Source: CAIRTM01 sp963723235 (GTDB lineage Bacteria; Desulfobacterota; WTBG01; CAIYCZ01; CAIRTM01). Taken from it: a stretch of DNA of 39,567 nucleotides. The stretch is from contig CAVRPV010000015.1 of the NCBI GenBank assembly GCA_963723235.1, positions 1 through 39,567 of the forward strand, in the 5' to 3' direction. The translations under genes and the position numbers were made by a program. Below, one piece after another: positions 28,664 through 38,998 of the stretch. The notes below the pieces were generated by a model. That model had not been told where the DNA came from, did not search any database, and saw nothing but the letters and a program-made list of their open reading frames with translations. The first letter of the stretch is position 1; each line of letters begins with the position of its first letter.

Positions 28664-30968
28664 ACTGCTCTTCCTCAGTCGACGCACGCGTTTCGTTCAG
28701 GCTTCGCCCTTGAGCTGGGACGGCGGCAAGATACATCTCGGCATTGGTCCGGTGAAACCGGGCATAGGTCAGGCTGGTGTCGAGAAGCTCCGTATGCCCG
28801 CCGACACCGGTTATTGTGCCCTCCTCAAGCACCACAATCCGGTCGGCACGCTTCAAGCGTGCTGAGGCGGTGGGCAATGGCAAGCGTTGTGCGGCCTTCG
28901 ATTAAATTCTCAAGGGCCTGCTGAATCTCCTTTTCCGTTTCCACGTCAACCGACGAGGTCGCCTCATCAAGTATCAGGATCGAGGGGTTGATGAGAATGG
29001 CCCGGGCTATGCTGATGCGCTGCCGCTCGCCGCCTGAGAGCAGCTGACCGCGCTCGCCGACCAGCGTGTCATAGCCGTCGGGCAGGCGTATGATGAAATC
29101 ATGGGCGCAGGCGGCGCGGGCAGCCTCGACTATTTCGATCGCGGGAGGCATCAGGCCTGCCATAGGCAATGTTCTCGGCGATGGTCCCATAAAAAAGAAA
29201 CGGGCTCCTGCAGGACGATGCCGATATTTTTGCGGTACCCTGCATATGGATCATTTCGCGGATATCGGTATCATCAACCAAGACCGCGCCCTCGCACACG
29301 TCATAAAACCGGCACACCAGGTTCACAAGCGTGGTTTTGCCTGAGCCGCTGGGCCCCACAAAGCCGATCATTTCGCCGGGCATGATGGTCAGGCTGACAT
29401 TTTTCAGCAATATCCCGCTTGCCATAGGAAAAACCCGACATCTTTGAAATTCAATTTTTCCGCGCAGCTTGCCCGGCATAACGGGATGTGCAGCCTCGAC
29501 GATGCGGGGCTCAATGTCGATAACGTCAAAAATACGCTTGGCGCTTGCCGCGGTGCGCTGAAAGGCGGACACCATGCGGATCATGGACTCCAGGCGGGCG
29601 TAAAATTTGCTGATATAGGCAACAAAGGCCGTCAGCACGCCGACCGTGATCTGATTCTTGAATATCATCCACACGGCAAACCCCAGATGATCAGTACGCC
29701 CAGATCAGTCAGAAGCGTAACCATGGGGCCGAAAAAAGACCAGACCCTGTTGACGCGGTCATTGGCCCGCAGCACGAGCCTGTTTGCTTCCTTGAACCGG
29801 TCGGTTTCGCGCTGCTCCTGGGCAAATGCCTTGACGACCCTGACGCCGGGTATGGCGTCGGCAAGAACGCTGGTCATGTCAGCCCAGGCGCGGCTTCCTT
29901 TGGAAAATCCGCGGCGCAGGGTTTTGCGCACCCGGTGGGTAAGCCACGAAAATAAACGGAAACGGGCAGAGGGTGACAATGGCAAGCAGGGGGTTGATAT
30001 ACAAAAGAATGCCCGCAGTCATGATGATCATGAGAATGTCGGCGGCAAAATCAAGCACGTAGACGGACAGAAAAAAACAGATGCGGTCCGTATCCGTGCT
30101 GACGCGCGAAATCAGATCGCCTGTGCGTTTTTCGCTGAAATAATCAAGCGAGAGCCGGTGCAGATGGGTGTAAATGGTATTGCGCAGCTGCAGCGCTCAC
30201 CCGCTCGCTCACCCGGCCAGCACAAAAGTGCGCGCCCAGCCCAGCAGCCATGCCAGAAAGGCGGCGCCGCCCGAGAGCGGCAAGATAAAAAACAACACGG
30301 CCCTCATCCACGGGCTTGCCGTTCTGAAAGGGTATGAGCACCTTGTCGATAAGGGGCATGGTGATATAGGGCGGGATAAGGCCTGCTCCCGTGCAGGCGA
30401 CGCTGAGCAGAAAACTCAGCAGGAAAAGACCGGGTCCAGGGCCGGGCAAAGCTGACGAGCGCGGCCAAGGGACCGCATGGTCGTCTTGGAGGTGATTTCG
30501 GTCGGCGGCGTCAGCTGAAGATGTCGGGCGCGGCTCCTGCGGTGCCGGAGCAGGCTTACGATCTGCGGCAATGCCGGCGGGCTGTTGCAGCGGCCACGCA
30601 TTGAGCGATTTGCACAAAGGCGCAGGCTTCCGCATGTTTGCCGATGGTATAATGCCAGCGGCCAAGCAGGCGCTGCGGGTCTCGCAGTTCAATTTCCCCT
30701 ACGCCGTTATAGGCGCTGGGCTGTTGCGGTGAGCTCGGGGGTAAGATCCCAGAGCCATCCGGACCGCATGCGGGCTGACAGCGCTCTGCGAGATTCCCGC
30801 GTGGATGCCAGGCAGGCAGCTCTTTGTGAAGCAGCCGGCTGTTGGTAAGATCAGGGCGAACTGACGGTAATAGAGCTGCTCGTCAAGGTCATGTTCGAAA
30901 CATGCCGCATGCAGTCCGTCCGGCGCCGGCATATGCTGTAGGGCATGTTCAAGCAAGGGGCCACTCAT
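28656..30968 (-). CDS. Cyanophycin-associated ABC exporter, fused TMD-NBD (frameshifted)
   Basis: About 770 residues, matching the known cyanophycin-linked transporter. Start 30968 (MSGPLLEHALQHMP). The first 130 residues form an extra N-terminal domain (FEHDLDEQLYYRQFALILPT, WLWDLTPEL, GVGEIELRDPQRLLGRWHYTIG). A six-helix export-type membrane domain follows (FLLSFLLSVACTGAGLIPPY, then PLIDKVLIPFQNG), and a nucleotide-binding domain: IGFVGPSGSGKTTLVNLVC, LLSGGERQRISIARAIL, ILILDEATSSVD and AIAHRLSTL. At least eight frame shifts break the gene. The order cphA - this gene - DUF1854 on one strand, with a 36-bp gap and an 8-bp overlap, marks an operon. It may move cyanophycin or its peptides; the substrate has not been shown. 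Confidence 0.87.
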
Positions 30969-31004
30969 GTCGTAGAAAGTTTCCGTCAGCCGGGCGCAGG
31001 AGCA

Positions 31005-33649
31005 TCAGGCATGTGCCGCTGTTGCAGGCAGCGGTATGTCAGAGGGAAAGTACTTGCGCATATAATCGACTGTTTCATCAACTTATCGGCCTGGATAAGC
31101 AGCAGGCTTCCGGGGGAAGGTTGCTCATGGCGACATCAATGGCATTGAGGGAGCCGAAAATTTCACTGATACTTCCTTGGCCCGGGTCGCTCCTGCAAGC
31201 CCCTGCCTGAACAGCCTATGATTTCACCCTTCTGCCGGCCGCGCAGGTAATGGTCTTCATACAGGATAACCGAGTCAAAGGCCTCTCCCAGCAGCTTTCC
31301 CTGCAGGATAATATCGCAGTCCCGGCGGTCTCCGGCTGTTGAATAAATGGCCACACGCCGCTTGTGGTCATAATTGTCAAGGGCTGCGATGATTGCTTCA
31401 AGGGACGAGGGATTATGGCCGTAATCGACGATGATGGTTGAGCCGTCGTCTGCTTACGACATTGAACCTGCCGGGAAGATTGATGAAATTGGCAATAAAG
31501 GTTTCGGCGCCGTGAGTATCTTCTCAAACGGCAGGCCCGAGCGCCCAGGCGGCTCCGATTGAGGCCAGCACGTTTTCAACCTGAAACCGTATCGTTCCCC
31601 GGTGGGTCAGCGGGAATCTTGTCAAGCAGGGCGAAGTGAACCTCCTGTGCTCCATCGGCAAGAATGATCATCTGATCGCGAACAAACAGCGCCCTGCCGC
31701 CTTTGGCGCAGTGCTCTTTGATAACCGGGTTGTCGCCGCTTAAGGCAAAAAAGCAGACCGACCCCGGGCAATGCTCTGCCATTTCCGCCACAAGAGGATC
31801 CTGCGCGTTGAGAACGGCCGTGCCGTTTTTGCAACCGCTTCAACAACCGTGCGCTTCACCACGGCCAGCTTGTCAAGGGTGTTGATATCATGCTGATCGA
31901 GATGATCGCCGCCTTCGATATTGGTGACAACGGCGACATCGCACTTGTCAAAGCCAAGGCCTTCGCGGATAATGCCGCCCCGCGCGGTTTCCAGCACAGC
32001 GGCATCGACAAAGGGGTTGAGCAGAAGGCTTTTTGGCGCTCTGGGGGCCGCTGCAATCGCCTTTTTCAATGCGCCTGCCATCAACATAAATGCCGTCGCT
32101 GCAGACCATGCCGGCCTGATAGCCCGCGCTTTTCAAAATATGGGTTGATAAATCGCGTGGTGGTGGTTTTGCCGTTTACTCCGGTTACGGCCACAAGCGG
32201 TATGCGGCCGGTTTCGCCCTCGGGAAACAGCATGTCGATGATCGTCTGTCCCACGGGCTGGCTCTTTCCTTCAGAAGGAGCCATGTGCATGCGCAGCCCG
32301 GGAGCAGCGTTGACTTCAATCACTTTGCCGCCCTGCTCATCAAGGGGGATGCTGATATCCTCGGCAACAATATCAACGCCCGCAATATCAAGCCCCACAC
32401 ATTTGGCAGCGCCTACGGCAAAGGAGGCATTCAGCGGGATGGACGTTATCGGTAACATCAATGGCGGTTCCGCCGGTGCTCAGATTCGCATTTCGGCGTA
32501 TCAGCACGCAGGCGCCTTCAGGCGGCACGGAATCGGGCGTAAGGCCCTGGGCTCGAGAACGGCAAGGGAGACGGTATCAAGGGGTATTTTGCTGAGGTTC
32601 AGGGCGTGGTTGTCACCGCGGCGGGGGTTGGTGTTTTCTCTGGCCACCAGTTCGGCAACCGTATGCACGCCGTCGCCGGTGACCTGCGCCGGTATCCGGC
32701 AGGCTGCAGCGACAAGATGGGTGCCCACAACGAGAAAACGGAAGTCCTTGCCCTGCACATTTTCCTCGACCAGCACGTCGCTGACTTTCTTGCCAGGCAG
32801 CGTCATAGGCGTGCTTTAACCTGTTCCTCCGTGCTTAAATTAACGGCAACGCCCCTGCCCTGATTGCCGTCGGCGGGCTTTACGGTCACCGGAAGCCCGA
32901 TGTCCTGCGCCTCCTGCCAGGCCTCCTCGCGGCTGTGCACGATACATGCCGTGGGGAACGGGCACCCCGGCTGAGCTTGAGTATCATTTTTGTAAGCTCT
33001 TTATCCTGGGCAATGCTCTTCTGCGATGGCGCTGGTGCGGTCGGTTTCTGCTGCCATGATGCGGCGCTGCTTTGCGCCGAAGCCAAACTGCACAAGGCTT
33101 GCCATCATTGAGGCGTCGCACAGGAATGCCCCGTTTGACGCGCGGCATCAACAATTGACGCTGCGTGCTGGGGCCAAGGCAGACATCGCCGGCAAGATCT
33201 TTCAGCCGGGCTATGTGGCCTCGACTATCAAACTCGTCATCGCTGATCAGCAGCACGGCAAAAATCCCAGGCAACGGCAAGGCACTCGCGGGCGAGCTGT
33301 TCATTTTCATACTCGATGGCAACCTTATACACGCCGGCCTCATCGGTTTCGCGCGCTTTGCCGTATCCACATCCGTTCCCGCAAGGGTCTGCAGCTCAAG
33401 GGTCACATGCTCAAGCACATGGCCCAGATAGGTTCCGTCTTCAAGACGCTGGAAAAAACCGCCGCGCACACCCGGCCGCAGCGGTGCTCGATAAGCGAGG
33501 GCAGCCGTTCCTTGACCCTTTGAGTAAATCCGGGTATGGTTGCTGAGTGCTTGTCCTTAAATTCCTCAAGATCAACAAGCACTTCTAAGCACAGTAAAAT
33601 TCGCCCATATATTAGGCCCTCGCAACGCACGCACCGCACGAATCTTCAT
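31005..33649 (-). CDS. cphA: Cyanophycin synthetase (frameshifted, about 880 residues)
   Basis: Start 33649 gives MKIRAVRALRGPNIWANFTV, the standard CphA N-terminus; then IPGFTQRVKERLPSLIEH and RGGFFQRLEDGTYLGHVLEH. The ATP-grasp part follows (AQDKELTKMILKL, VKPADGNQGRGVAVN, KKVSDVLVEENVQGKDFRFL, then EVNAAPGLRMHM). The Mur-ligase half has VTGVNGKTTTTRFI, ETARGGIIREGLGFD, VVTNIEGGDHL, DYGHNPSSLEAI and YSTAGDRRD. It polymerises Asp with Arg side chains at the expense of ATP, storing nitrogen as insoluble granules. Blocks lie in order in all three minus frames, about ten shifts in total; catalytic motifs are intact. No cyanophycinase gene is visible. Own promoter at 33733-33760. Confidence 0.93.
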
Positions 33650-33732
33650 ACATCAATCTCCAGGTTGATCCGTAAAAAACTTTTACCGGTTGTTCTGGCG
33701 CTTATGCGCTCAAGAGACTGAAAAATTTTTAC

Positions 33733-33760
33733 ATTTTAACCCTAATTCCGGCGTTGACAA
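33733..33760 (-). promoter_or_regulatory. Predicted promoter of the cyanophycin operon
   Basis: On the minus strand TTGTCA (33755-33760) and TAAAAT (33733-33738), each matching five of six consensus bases, are spaced by 16 bp. The start codon of cphA lies about 80 nt downstream of the -10 box. Confidence 0.55.
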
Positions 33761-33800
33761 GCACTATTTTCAGCACACCGTGCGAATGCCGACCCGATGA

Positions 33801-33833
33801 CCGGCAGTCAAGCCCGCAAAAGGGGGCTGCCGG
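33801..33833. repeat. Inverted repeat between glucan synthase and cphA
   Basis: CCGGCAG (33801-33807) pairs with CTGCCGG (33827-33833); a second overlapping pair AGCCC/GGGCT lies inside. It stands about 40 bp downstream of the glucan-synthase stop and upstream of the cphA promoter, so it may separate the two transcripts. No T-tract follows. Confidence 0.5.
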
Positions 33834-33873
33834 ACTGGATGCCGATACATAGTGATGAGCGGAAAAAACCGGA

Positions 33874-36536
33874 TCAGGATCCGCTTTGCCCGGACTGGTC
33901 GGAAGACTGCTCCTGAGTCGCCTCGGGAGCAATCATGGCAGGCGGGGCCGTGATGCTGCTGATGAGTTTTTGCGCGGACAGGCGCGAAAAGGCACTGATC
34001 CAGGACATGGCGACAGCAGCGCAATAGGGAATCGACAGAATCAGCAGGACCGCTACCCACACGAGTACATCGGTCGTTTCAGTGCCCTGTACCCTGATGA
34101 CAGTGCCGGCGGCAAACAGGAGCGCCAAAAACATCAGGCCCTCTTCGCGGGCTGACTGCAGGGCATTCCAGAACACCTTGCCGCCTACCATTTTCGGCGT
34201 TCTGAAAAACGGCAGGTTCCGTGTTACAAAACCATACAAGATGGACTTGGCAATGGTATGGGACAGTGACAAACCGGCAAGCGCGGAGGCAAGGGTCTGG
34301 GTAAGGGTGGCTCCGACACGGTTGCGGTACAGGTAAAACATTTTTGCAATTTTAAATACAAAAAACACCAGCGGCACAGATGAAAGAATGACCATAGGCG
34401 GGTCAAATTTTTTGGGCCAGTATATCATGCCGATGGACCACAACAGGGCCGCAAACGTAAAAAACAGGTTGATGCTGTCGGCAATCCAGGGAAGCCAGCC
34501 CGCTATGAAATGATAGCGCTGGCCCAGGGTCAGGCGGCTTTTGTCTTTTCCCAGCAGCTCACCGGCATGGTAGCGCATGATTTGAATCGCGCCATAGGCC
34601 CAGCGGTAGCGCTGTTTTTTGAAGTCGGTAAACACATCCGGCATGACCCCGCGGCCGTAGCTTTTTGACGTATACAGGGCCTCATATCCTTTTTCAAATA
34701 TCCTTAAGCCCAGTTCGGCGTCTTCAGTGATGCACCACTCGGCCCACCCGCCGACCTCTTCCAGAACAGACCTTCTCACCATGGTCATGGTGCCGTGCTG
34801 AATGATGGCATTGCGTTCATTCCTGGTGACCATGCCGATATGGAAAAAACCGCAGTATTCGGCATAGCACATTGCTTTGAAAAGGTTTTCGGCCTCATCC
34901 CGGTAATCCTGCGGGGCCTGAACAATGGCAACCGATGGTTTCAAAAACTGGGGGACCAGGTCTTTGAGCCAGTCAGGGGTAACCATATAGTCGCTGTCGA
35001 TAACGGCTATGACTTCCGCATCGGGTGCAGTCTGCTTGAGACAGTAGTTCAGGGCGCCGGCCTTGAAACCCTTGAGCTGCCCCTCATGAAAGAAGCGGAA
35101 CTTCGGCCCGAGCTTTCTGCAATGCTCTTCCACCGGTTGCCAGACGGCCGGGTCGCGGGTGTTGTTGTCCATGACGATGACTTCAAAGCGGCGATACTCA
35201 AGAGCGGCTAGCGCATTCAGGGTTTCGATCATCATGTCCGGCGGCTCATTGTAGGCGGGCACATGGATGGATACCATGGGAAGCGCTTCTTCCGGCACTT
35301 CAACCGGAGTCAGGGGCCGCCGCATCCGTGTCGTCCAGATAGCCTCGGCCCATTCATGGGCTTCCGTCATCAGCACAATCGCCACTCCGGTGATCCCCAG
35401 CAGCATGAGGCATCCGACAATGATAATGGAGACGGTAAGATACTGCTGTGAATAGCTGTAGACGATCCAGACCGCACCGCTTGCCGCCAGAAAGGCTATG
35501 CCGGCAAGAAATCCGCGGCCGTAATGCCCCAGGGAAATGCTGTCGATGAGCAGCAGGGAAAGCGTGATTGCAGCAATGATGATTGAGATGCCGGCCAGTA
35601 CGCGCCATTCGGGAATGCCTACAATGGGCGCCTTAAACGGAAATTTTAACTGGCGGTACAAATCGTACACGCCCCAGTAGCAGCCGACCGAACCCTCGTT
35701 TTTCCTTTTCCAGGGCTGGTCGAAGGCCTCCATGACGTAGTAAATGTAGTCAAGATCTTCGGCCTTGTTCAGAAAATTCCGCAGAAACAGGGCTTGATTG
35801 GCAAGCGAGGACACCGCTTCTCCCCTGGTTCGGCCGTTGCTCGGCCAGCCGACTTCGGCGATAACCACCTGCTTGCCGGGAAATGTCGTTTTGAGAAGCT
35901 CCATCTTGTCGATGATGTAGTCCGCGGCTGTTTCCATTTTGACGCCTTCCCAGTAGGGAAGCATGTGGGTTCCGATAAAATCGACATGGGCGCCCAGTTC
36001 CGGGTATTTCGTCCAGATGTGCCAGGGCTCGGCCGTGCTGACGGGAATCTGTAGCTCGGCCTGAACCCGGTCAATATAGTCGATAAGTTGCTTGACCGTG
36101 ATGTCCTGGCGATAGAGCGACTCGCTGCCGACAAACACCCGGACGACATTGCGGTAATTTTCCCTGGCCACCCGGACAACCGTGGCAATCTGCTCTTCGT
36201 TGGCCTCAAGATCAGGGCTCAGCCACGCGCCCAGGGCAACATTCAAGTCGTGTTTTTTTGCCAGGGACGGAATAGCGGCCAGGGTGGATTCAACCGAATA
36301 GGTCCGGATTGCATTGGTTTTTTTTGCCAGCAGCTGCAGGTCTTCTTCAATTTCGGTTTCAGTCGGGAAAGTTTTTCTTGTATGGGGTTGTTCCACGCCC
36401 GCATGGGAGAGAAGGAAAAACCCTGAATGCGGCCGGGCCAGGAGGGGGCACTCTCCGGTTTGTTCATCAGGGACCAGAAACTGAAAACTATAACCGCAAC
36501 AGCCAGAATGATAATTATGTTTGTTATTCTTCTCAT
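33874..36536 (-). CDS. GH17-GT2 fusion, probable beta-glucan synthase (NdvB-like)
   Basis: About 880 residues. The true start is 36536 (MRRITNIIIILAVAVIVFSFWSLM, a signal-anchor); the main 840-codon frame joins after a shift near 36370 at FPTETEIEEDLQLL. Residues 60-320 are a GH17 beta-1,3-glucanase-like domain with candidate acid/base Glu in STAEPWHIW and nucleophile in VIAEVGWPSNG. Two or three TM segments follow, then a processive GT2 domain: VSIHVPAYNEPPDMMIETL, IAVIDSDYMV, ITEDAELGLRI (TED) and KKQRYRWAYG (QxxRW). More TM helices complete the membrane part. NdvB-type enzymes make (cyclic) beta-1,3-glucans, with the GH17 part trimming or cyclising the chain. Product here inferred. It is 225 bp upstream of cphA and probably separately transcribed. 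Confidence 0.88.
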
Positions 36537-36569
36537 GGGACCTTGTACATGCAGGTTATTAAATTGTAT

Positions 36570-36599
36570 ACAGCACGCTCCAGGGAGGCGGCGTGCTGT
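36570..36599. repeat. Inverted repeat upstream of the glucan synthase
   Basis: ACAGCACGC (36570-36578) pairs perfectly with GCGTGCTGT (36591-36599) across 12 nt, about 35 bp upstream of the glucan-synthase start. It could be an operator or a leader hairpin. No T-tract follows on the coding side. Confidence 0.5.
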
Positions 36600-36665
36600 G
36601 CTTAAATATTACAGGGCATAGAGGTCAGAAAGCAAGTGCATAATGAGAGGACCCCCGCTCCCAAT

Positions 36666-36697
36666 CCCGTCGCTCGGGCAGTCCCGACAATAGTCGG
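36666..36697. repeat. Paired small hairpins, possible dispersed element
   Basis: Two adjacent hairpins: CCCG/CGGG (36666-36678) and CCGAC/GTCGG (36684-36697, 4-nt loop). On the minus strand the segment reads PTIVGTARATGLGAG, reminiscent of dispersed intergenic repeats. It lies between the lipoprotein and glucan-synthase genes. Single copy in this window. Confidence 0.35.
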
Positions 36698-36804
36698 AAC
36701 CAAGGTGCACAGGCGTGCTTCTGCGTGTCCGGGGTGTTGTTTTTGTTGCTTCGATTTCTGAATAGGTTGAATTGCAGCGCTTTTTCGTGCAGCGTAAACT
36801 ACAA

Positions 36805-37479
36805 TTATGGTATCTCCACAAGAATGTCTGTAATGCCATCGCGCGAAAGTTCCCCGGCGGTCAGCCAACGGGCGCCTCTTTTGAAAAAATTCGAAGCGTC
36901 TAAAATGTTTTCAGAAAGGGCCTGTTGCGTTTCGTCAAAGGAGCCTTCAAAAACCACGGACTCCGTGGCCGCATGCATAAGGTACAGTCTGAAACCGACA
37001 GAAGCGGGGCGCTCAATGCCGCTTGCGCTGCCCACACGTTCGATATAGCTTTCAAGGATGCCGATCATCACATACTCAACGCCAAGCTCACGTGCACAAG
37101 TTGCGGCCAGGAACCGCAGTGTGCTGTGCGGATTATCGCGCGCCAGCTTTCTGAAACCGAACATGCCTGCGTCATAATCTTTCACGGCCGGACCGTATTT
37201 TTTTTGCAGTTCCTCATGAAGAATATGTGAAATCTCCTCCGATGCCCCGGCAGAGTAGAATTCGACGGGGTAATTAATGGCAGAGAGCCTGCAGTCAAGC
37301 AGGGCATTGCCTCCGGATGGAACCTCGGTGCAGCTGCGCCCCTTTACAAACGGCATACAGGCCAGTGAGGCCATCTTTGATGATTGAAATGTATCATCCC
37401 GCACCACGGTCACGGAATTTGAAACACACCCAGCCAACACAACGACTCCCAAAAGCATCCATATTTTTATGGTACGCAT
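36805..37479 (-). CDS. Conserved lipoprotein of unknown function
   Basis: An intact 224-residue protein with signal peptide MRTIKIWMLLGVVVLAGC and a perfect lipobox LAGC (C18). The body has ACARELGVEYVMIGILESYIERVG, then PASVGFRLYLMHAATESVVFEGSFDETQQALSENIL, FFKRGARWLTAGELSRDGI and a hydrophobic end. I have seen this combination (FDETQ, FFxRGxxWLTAxEL) in deltaproteobacterial lipoproteins of unknown role; similarity of the middle to CsgG-type secretion lipoproteins is only suggestive. Two cysteines follow the lipobox at about residues 41 and 50, perhaps a disulfide. It lies upstream of the glucan synthase, 268 bp away, on the same strand. Function unknown. Confidence 0.72.
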   Translation of the reverse strand: MRTIKIWMLLGVVVLAGCVSNSVTVVRDDTFQSSKMASLACMPFVKGRSCTEVPSGGNALLDCRLSAINYPVEFYSAGASEEISHILHEELQKKYGPAVKDYDAGMFGFRKLARDNPHSTLRFLAATCARELGVEYVMIGILESYIERVGSASGIERPASVGFRLYLMHAATESVVFEGSFDETQQALSENILDASNFFKRGARWLTAGELSRDGITDILVEIP

Positions 37480-37816
37480 AAGCCCTCTTATTGTAATTAT
37501 CGATAACCCGGCATCTTTCTCACAAGGTTTTCCTGATCATCAGAGCCGGTGCGCAGCCGTCGGTCATTATGCGCAGGAAGTTCGTTCCGATTTTCTCACA
37601 AGCGTTATACAATGACAAGAGCCAATGTGGGGTGTGAATAGAGCATATGGCTGCGCAGGCCGCATTTGATTTCCCCTTATTTTTTTGGTATGCTTCCGCC
37701 CGCAGTATACTAATAAGGTAGCAACTGCGCGCGCAGATACCCGCGTAGTGTGCTCTGGCAGAAGTATACATAAAACTCTTTGTATATCAGTGAAAAGTTC
37801 ATACGCGAGGTGTTGA
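37480..37816. other. Divergent intergenic region
   Basis: Between the lipoprotein (minus) and branched-chain aminotransferase (plus). An 83-codon minus-strand frame at 37520-37771 has no ribosome-binding site and is not called. TATACT-like boxes occur near 37706 and 37772 but without a convincing -35. The start of ilvE is preceded by GAGGTG. Confidence 0.45.
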
Positions 37817-38889
37817 ATGGATGTGAGAATTGAACCGGTTCAACCCGGAAAACTTAAGGGCGGCGTTGTTCCCGGACAGGCATTTGATTTCGGCAAGGCG
37901 TTTTCCGACCGCATGCTGACCATGAGCTATACCCCGGAAAAGGGCTGGCATGATGCCTGCATTAAACAGTTTGGTAATTTTTCGCTTTCCCCGGCAACGA
38001 TGTGTTTGCACTACGGGCAGCTAATTTTTGAAGGGTTGAAAGCCTATCGGCAGCAGGATGGCCATATCGGACTCTTCCGGGCAAGGGATAATCTTGAACG
38101 TATGAACGCATCCGCTAAGCGCATATGCATGCCGACAATTAACGTTGAGGAAACATATCAGGCCATGGCGCAGCTTATTGCGCTTGATAAAGATTGGGTT
38201 CCGCATGATGAAGGTTCCTCGCTCTACATACGGCCGACCATGATTGCCACGGATCCACTGATCCGCCTGAAAACCTCTTCGACCTACCTGTTCTATATTA
38301 TATGTTCACCCGTGGGCCGCTATTATGCCAACGGCATGAAGCCGACCGGAATTATTGTGGAAGACCAGTACGTGCGCGCGGTTCGCGGTGGCGTTGGTTT
38401 TGCAAAAACAGCCGCAAACTATGCGGCCTCGCTGCTGCCCGCCAAAAAGGCCGAGGCAGCAGGCTATGATCAGGTGCTGTGGCTTGACGGCGTCAACCTT
38501 GAGTATGTTGAAGAGGTCGGCTCTATGAATATTTTCTTTAAATACAAGGATCGCCTGGTAACCTCGCAGCTTAACGGTTCTATCCTGCCGGGCATTACTC
38601 GCGATTCGGTCATGCAAATCGCACGCTCCTGGGGCATGCAGGTCGATGAAGAAAAAATCAGCATACAGGCCTGTGTAAGGACATCGAGGCCGGCAGGGTA
38701 GAGGAGATTTTCGGTTCCGGAACCGCAGCGGTTATTTCCTCGGTCGGCACCCTTCGTTATAAGGGACGTGATTATACTGTCAATACCAGTGAGCCCGGCG
38801 CGTTCAGCCTGAAAATGTATGATGAGCTGACCGGTATCCAGTATGGCTGTATTAAAGACCGTTTTGGCTGGACATCCATTGTAGCCTGA
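37817..38889 (+). CDS. ilvE: Branched-chain amino acid aminotransferase (one frameshift)
   Basis: About 355 residues in the long (type II, BCAT) form that moves amino groups between Leu/Ile/Val and 2-oxoglutarate with PLP. MDVRIEPVQPGK opens the protein after a GAGGTG ribosome-binding site. Conserved parts: FGNFSLSPATMCLHYGQLIFEGLKAYRQ, SLYIRPTMIATDP, YVRAVRGGVGFAKTAANYAAS with the PLP lysine, and VLWLDGVNLEYVEEVGSMNIFF. The family consensus usually has GGTG, here GGVG. The frame changes near 38675; the correct end is RVEEIFGSGTAAVISSVG ... FGWTSIVA, stop 38887-38889. A full set of isoleucine/leucine pathway genes is not in the window. Confidence 0.93.
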
Positions 38890-38998
38890 ACACCCGGCGC
38901 TACCTGCAGCCACGAGACGGGTTTTAAGCGGCTGTACACGTAGTCATGGTCAATAACGGCGCGTTTCAGCAAAAAGCGCAGGAGATAGGTTAATCACC

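Noticed and set aside
29444..30337. A 297-codon plus-strand open frame
   Set aside because: It is the reverse of the ABC transporter coding region; high-GC codon use leaves the opposite strand open by chance.
31890..32819. A 309-codon plus-strand open frame
   Set aside because: It lies antisense to the cyanophycin synthetase, whose motifs run in order on the other strand.
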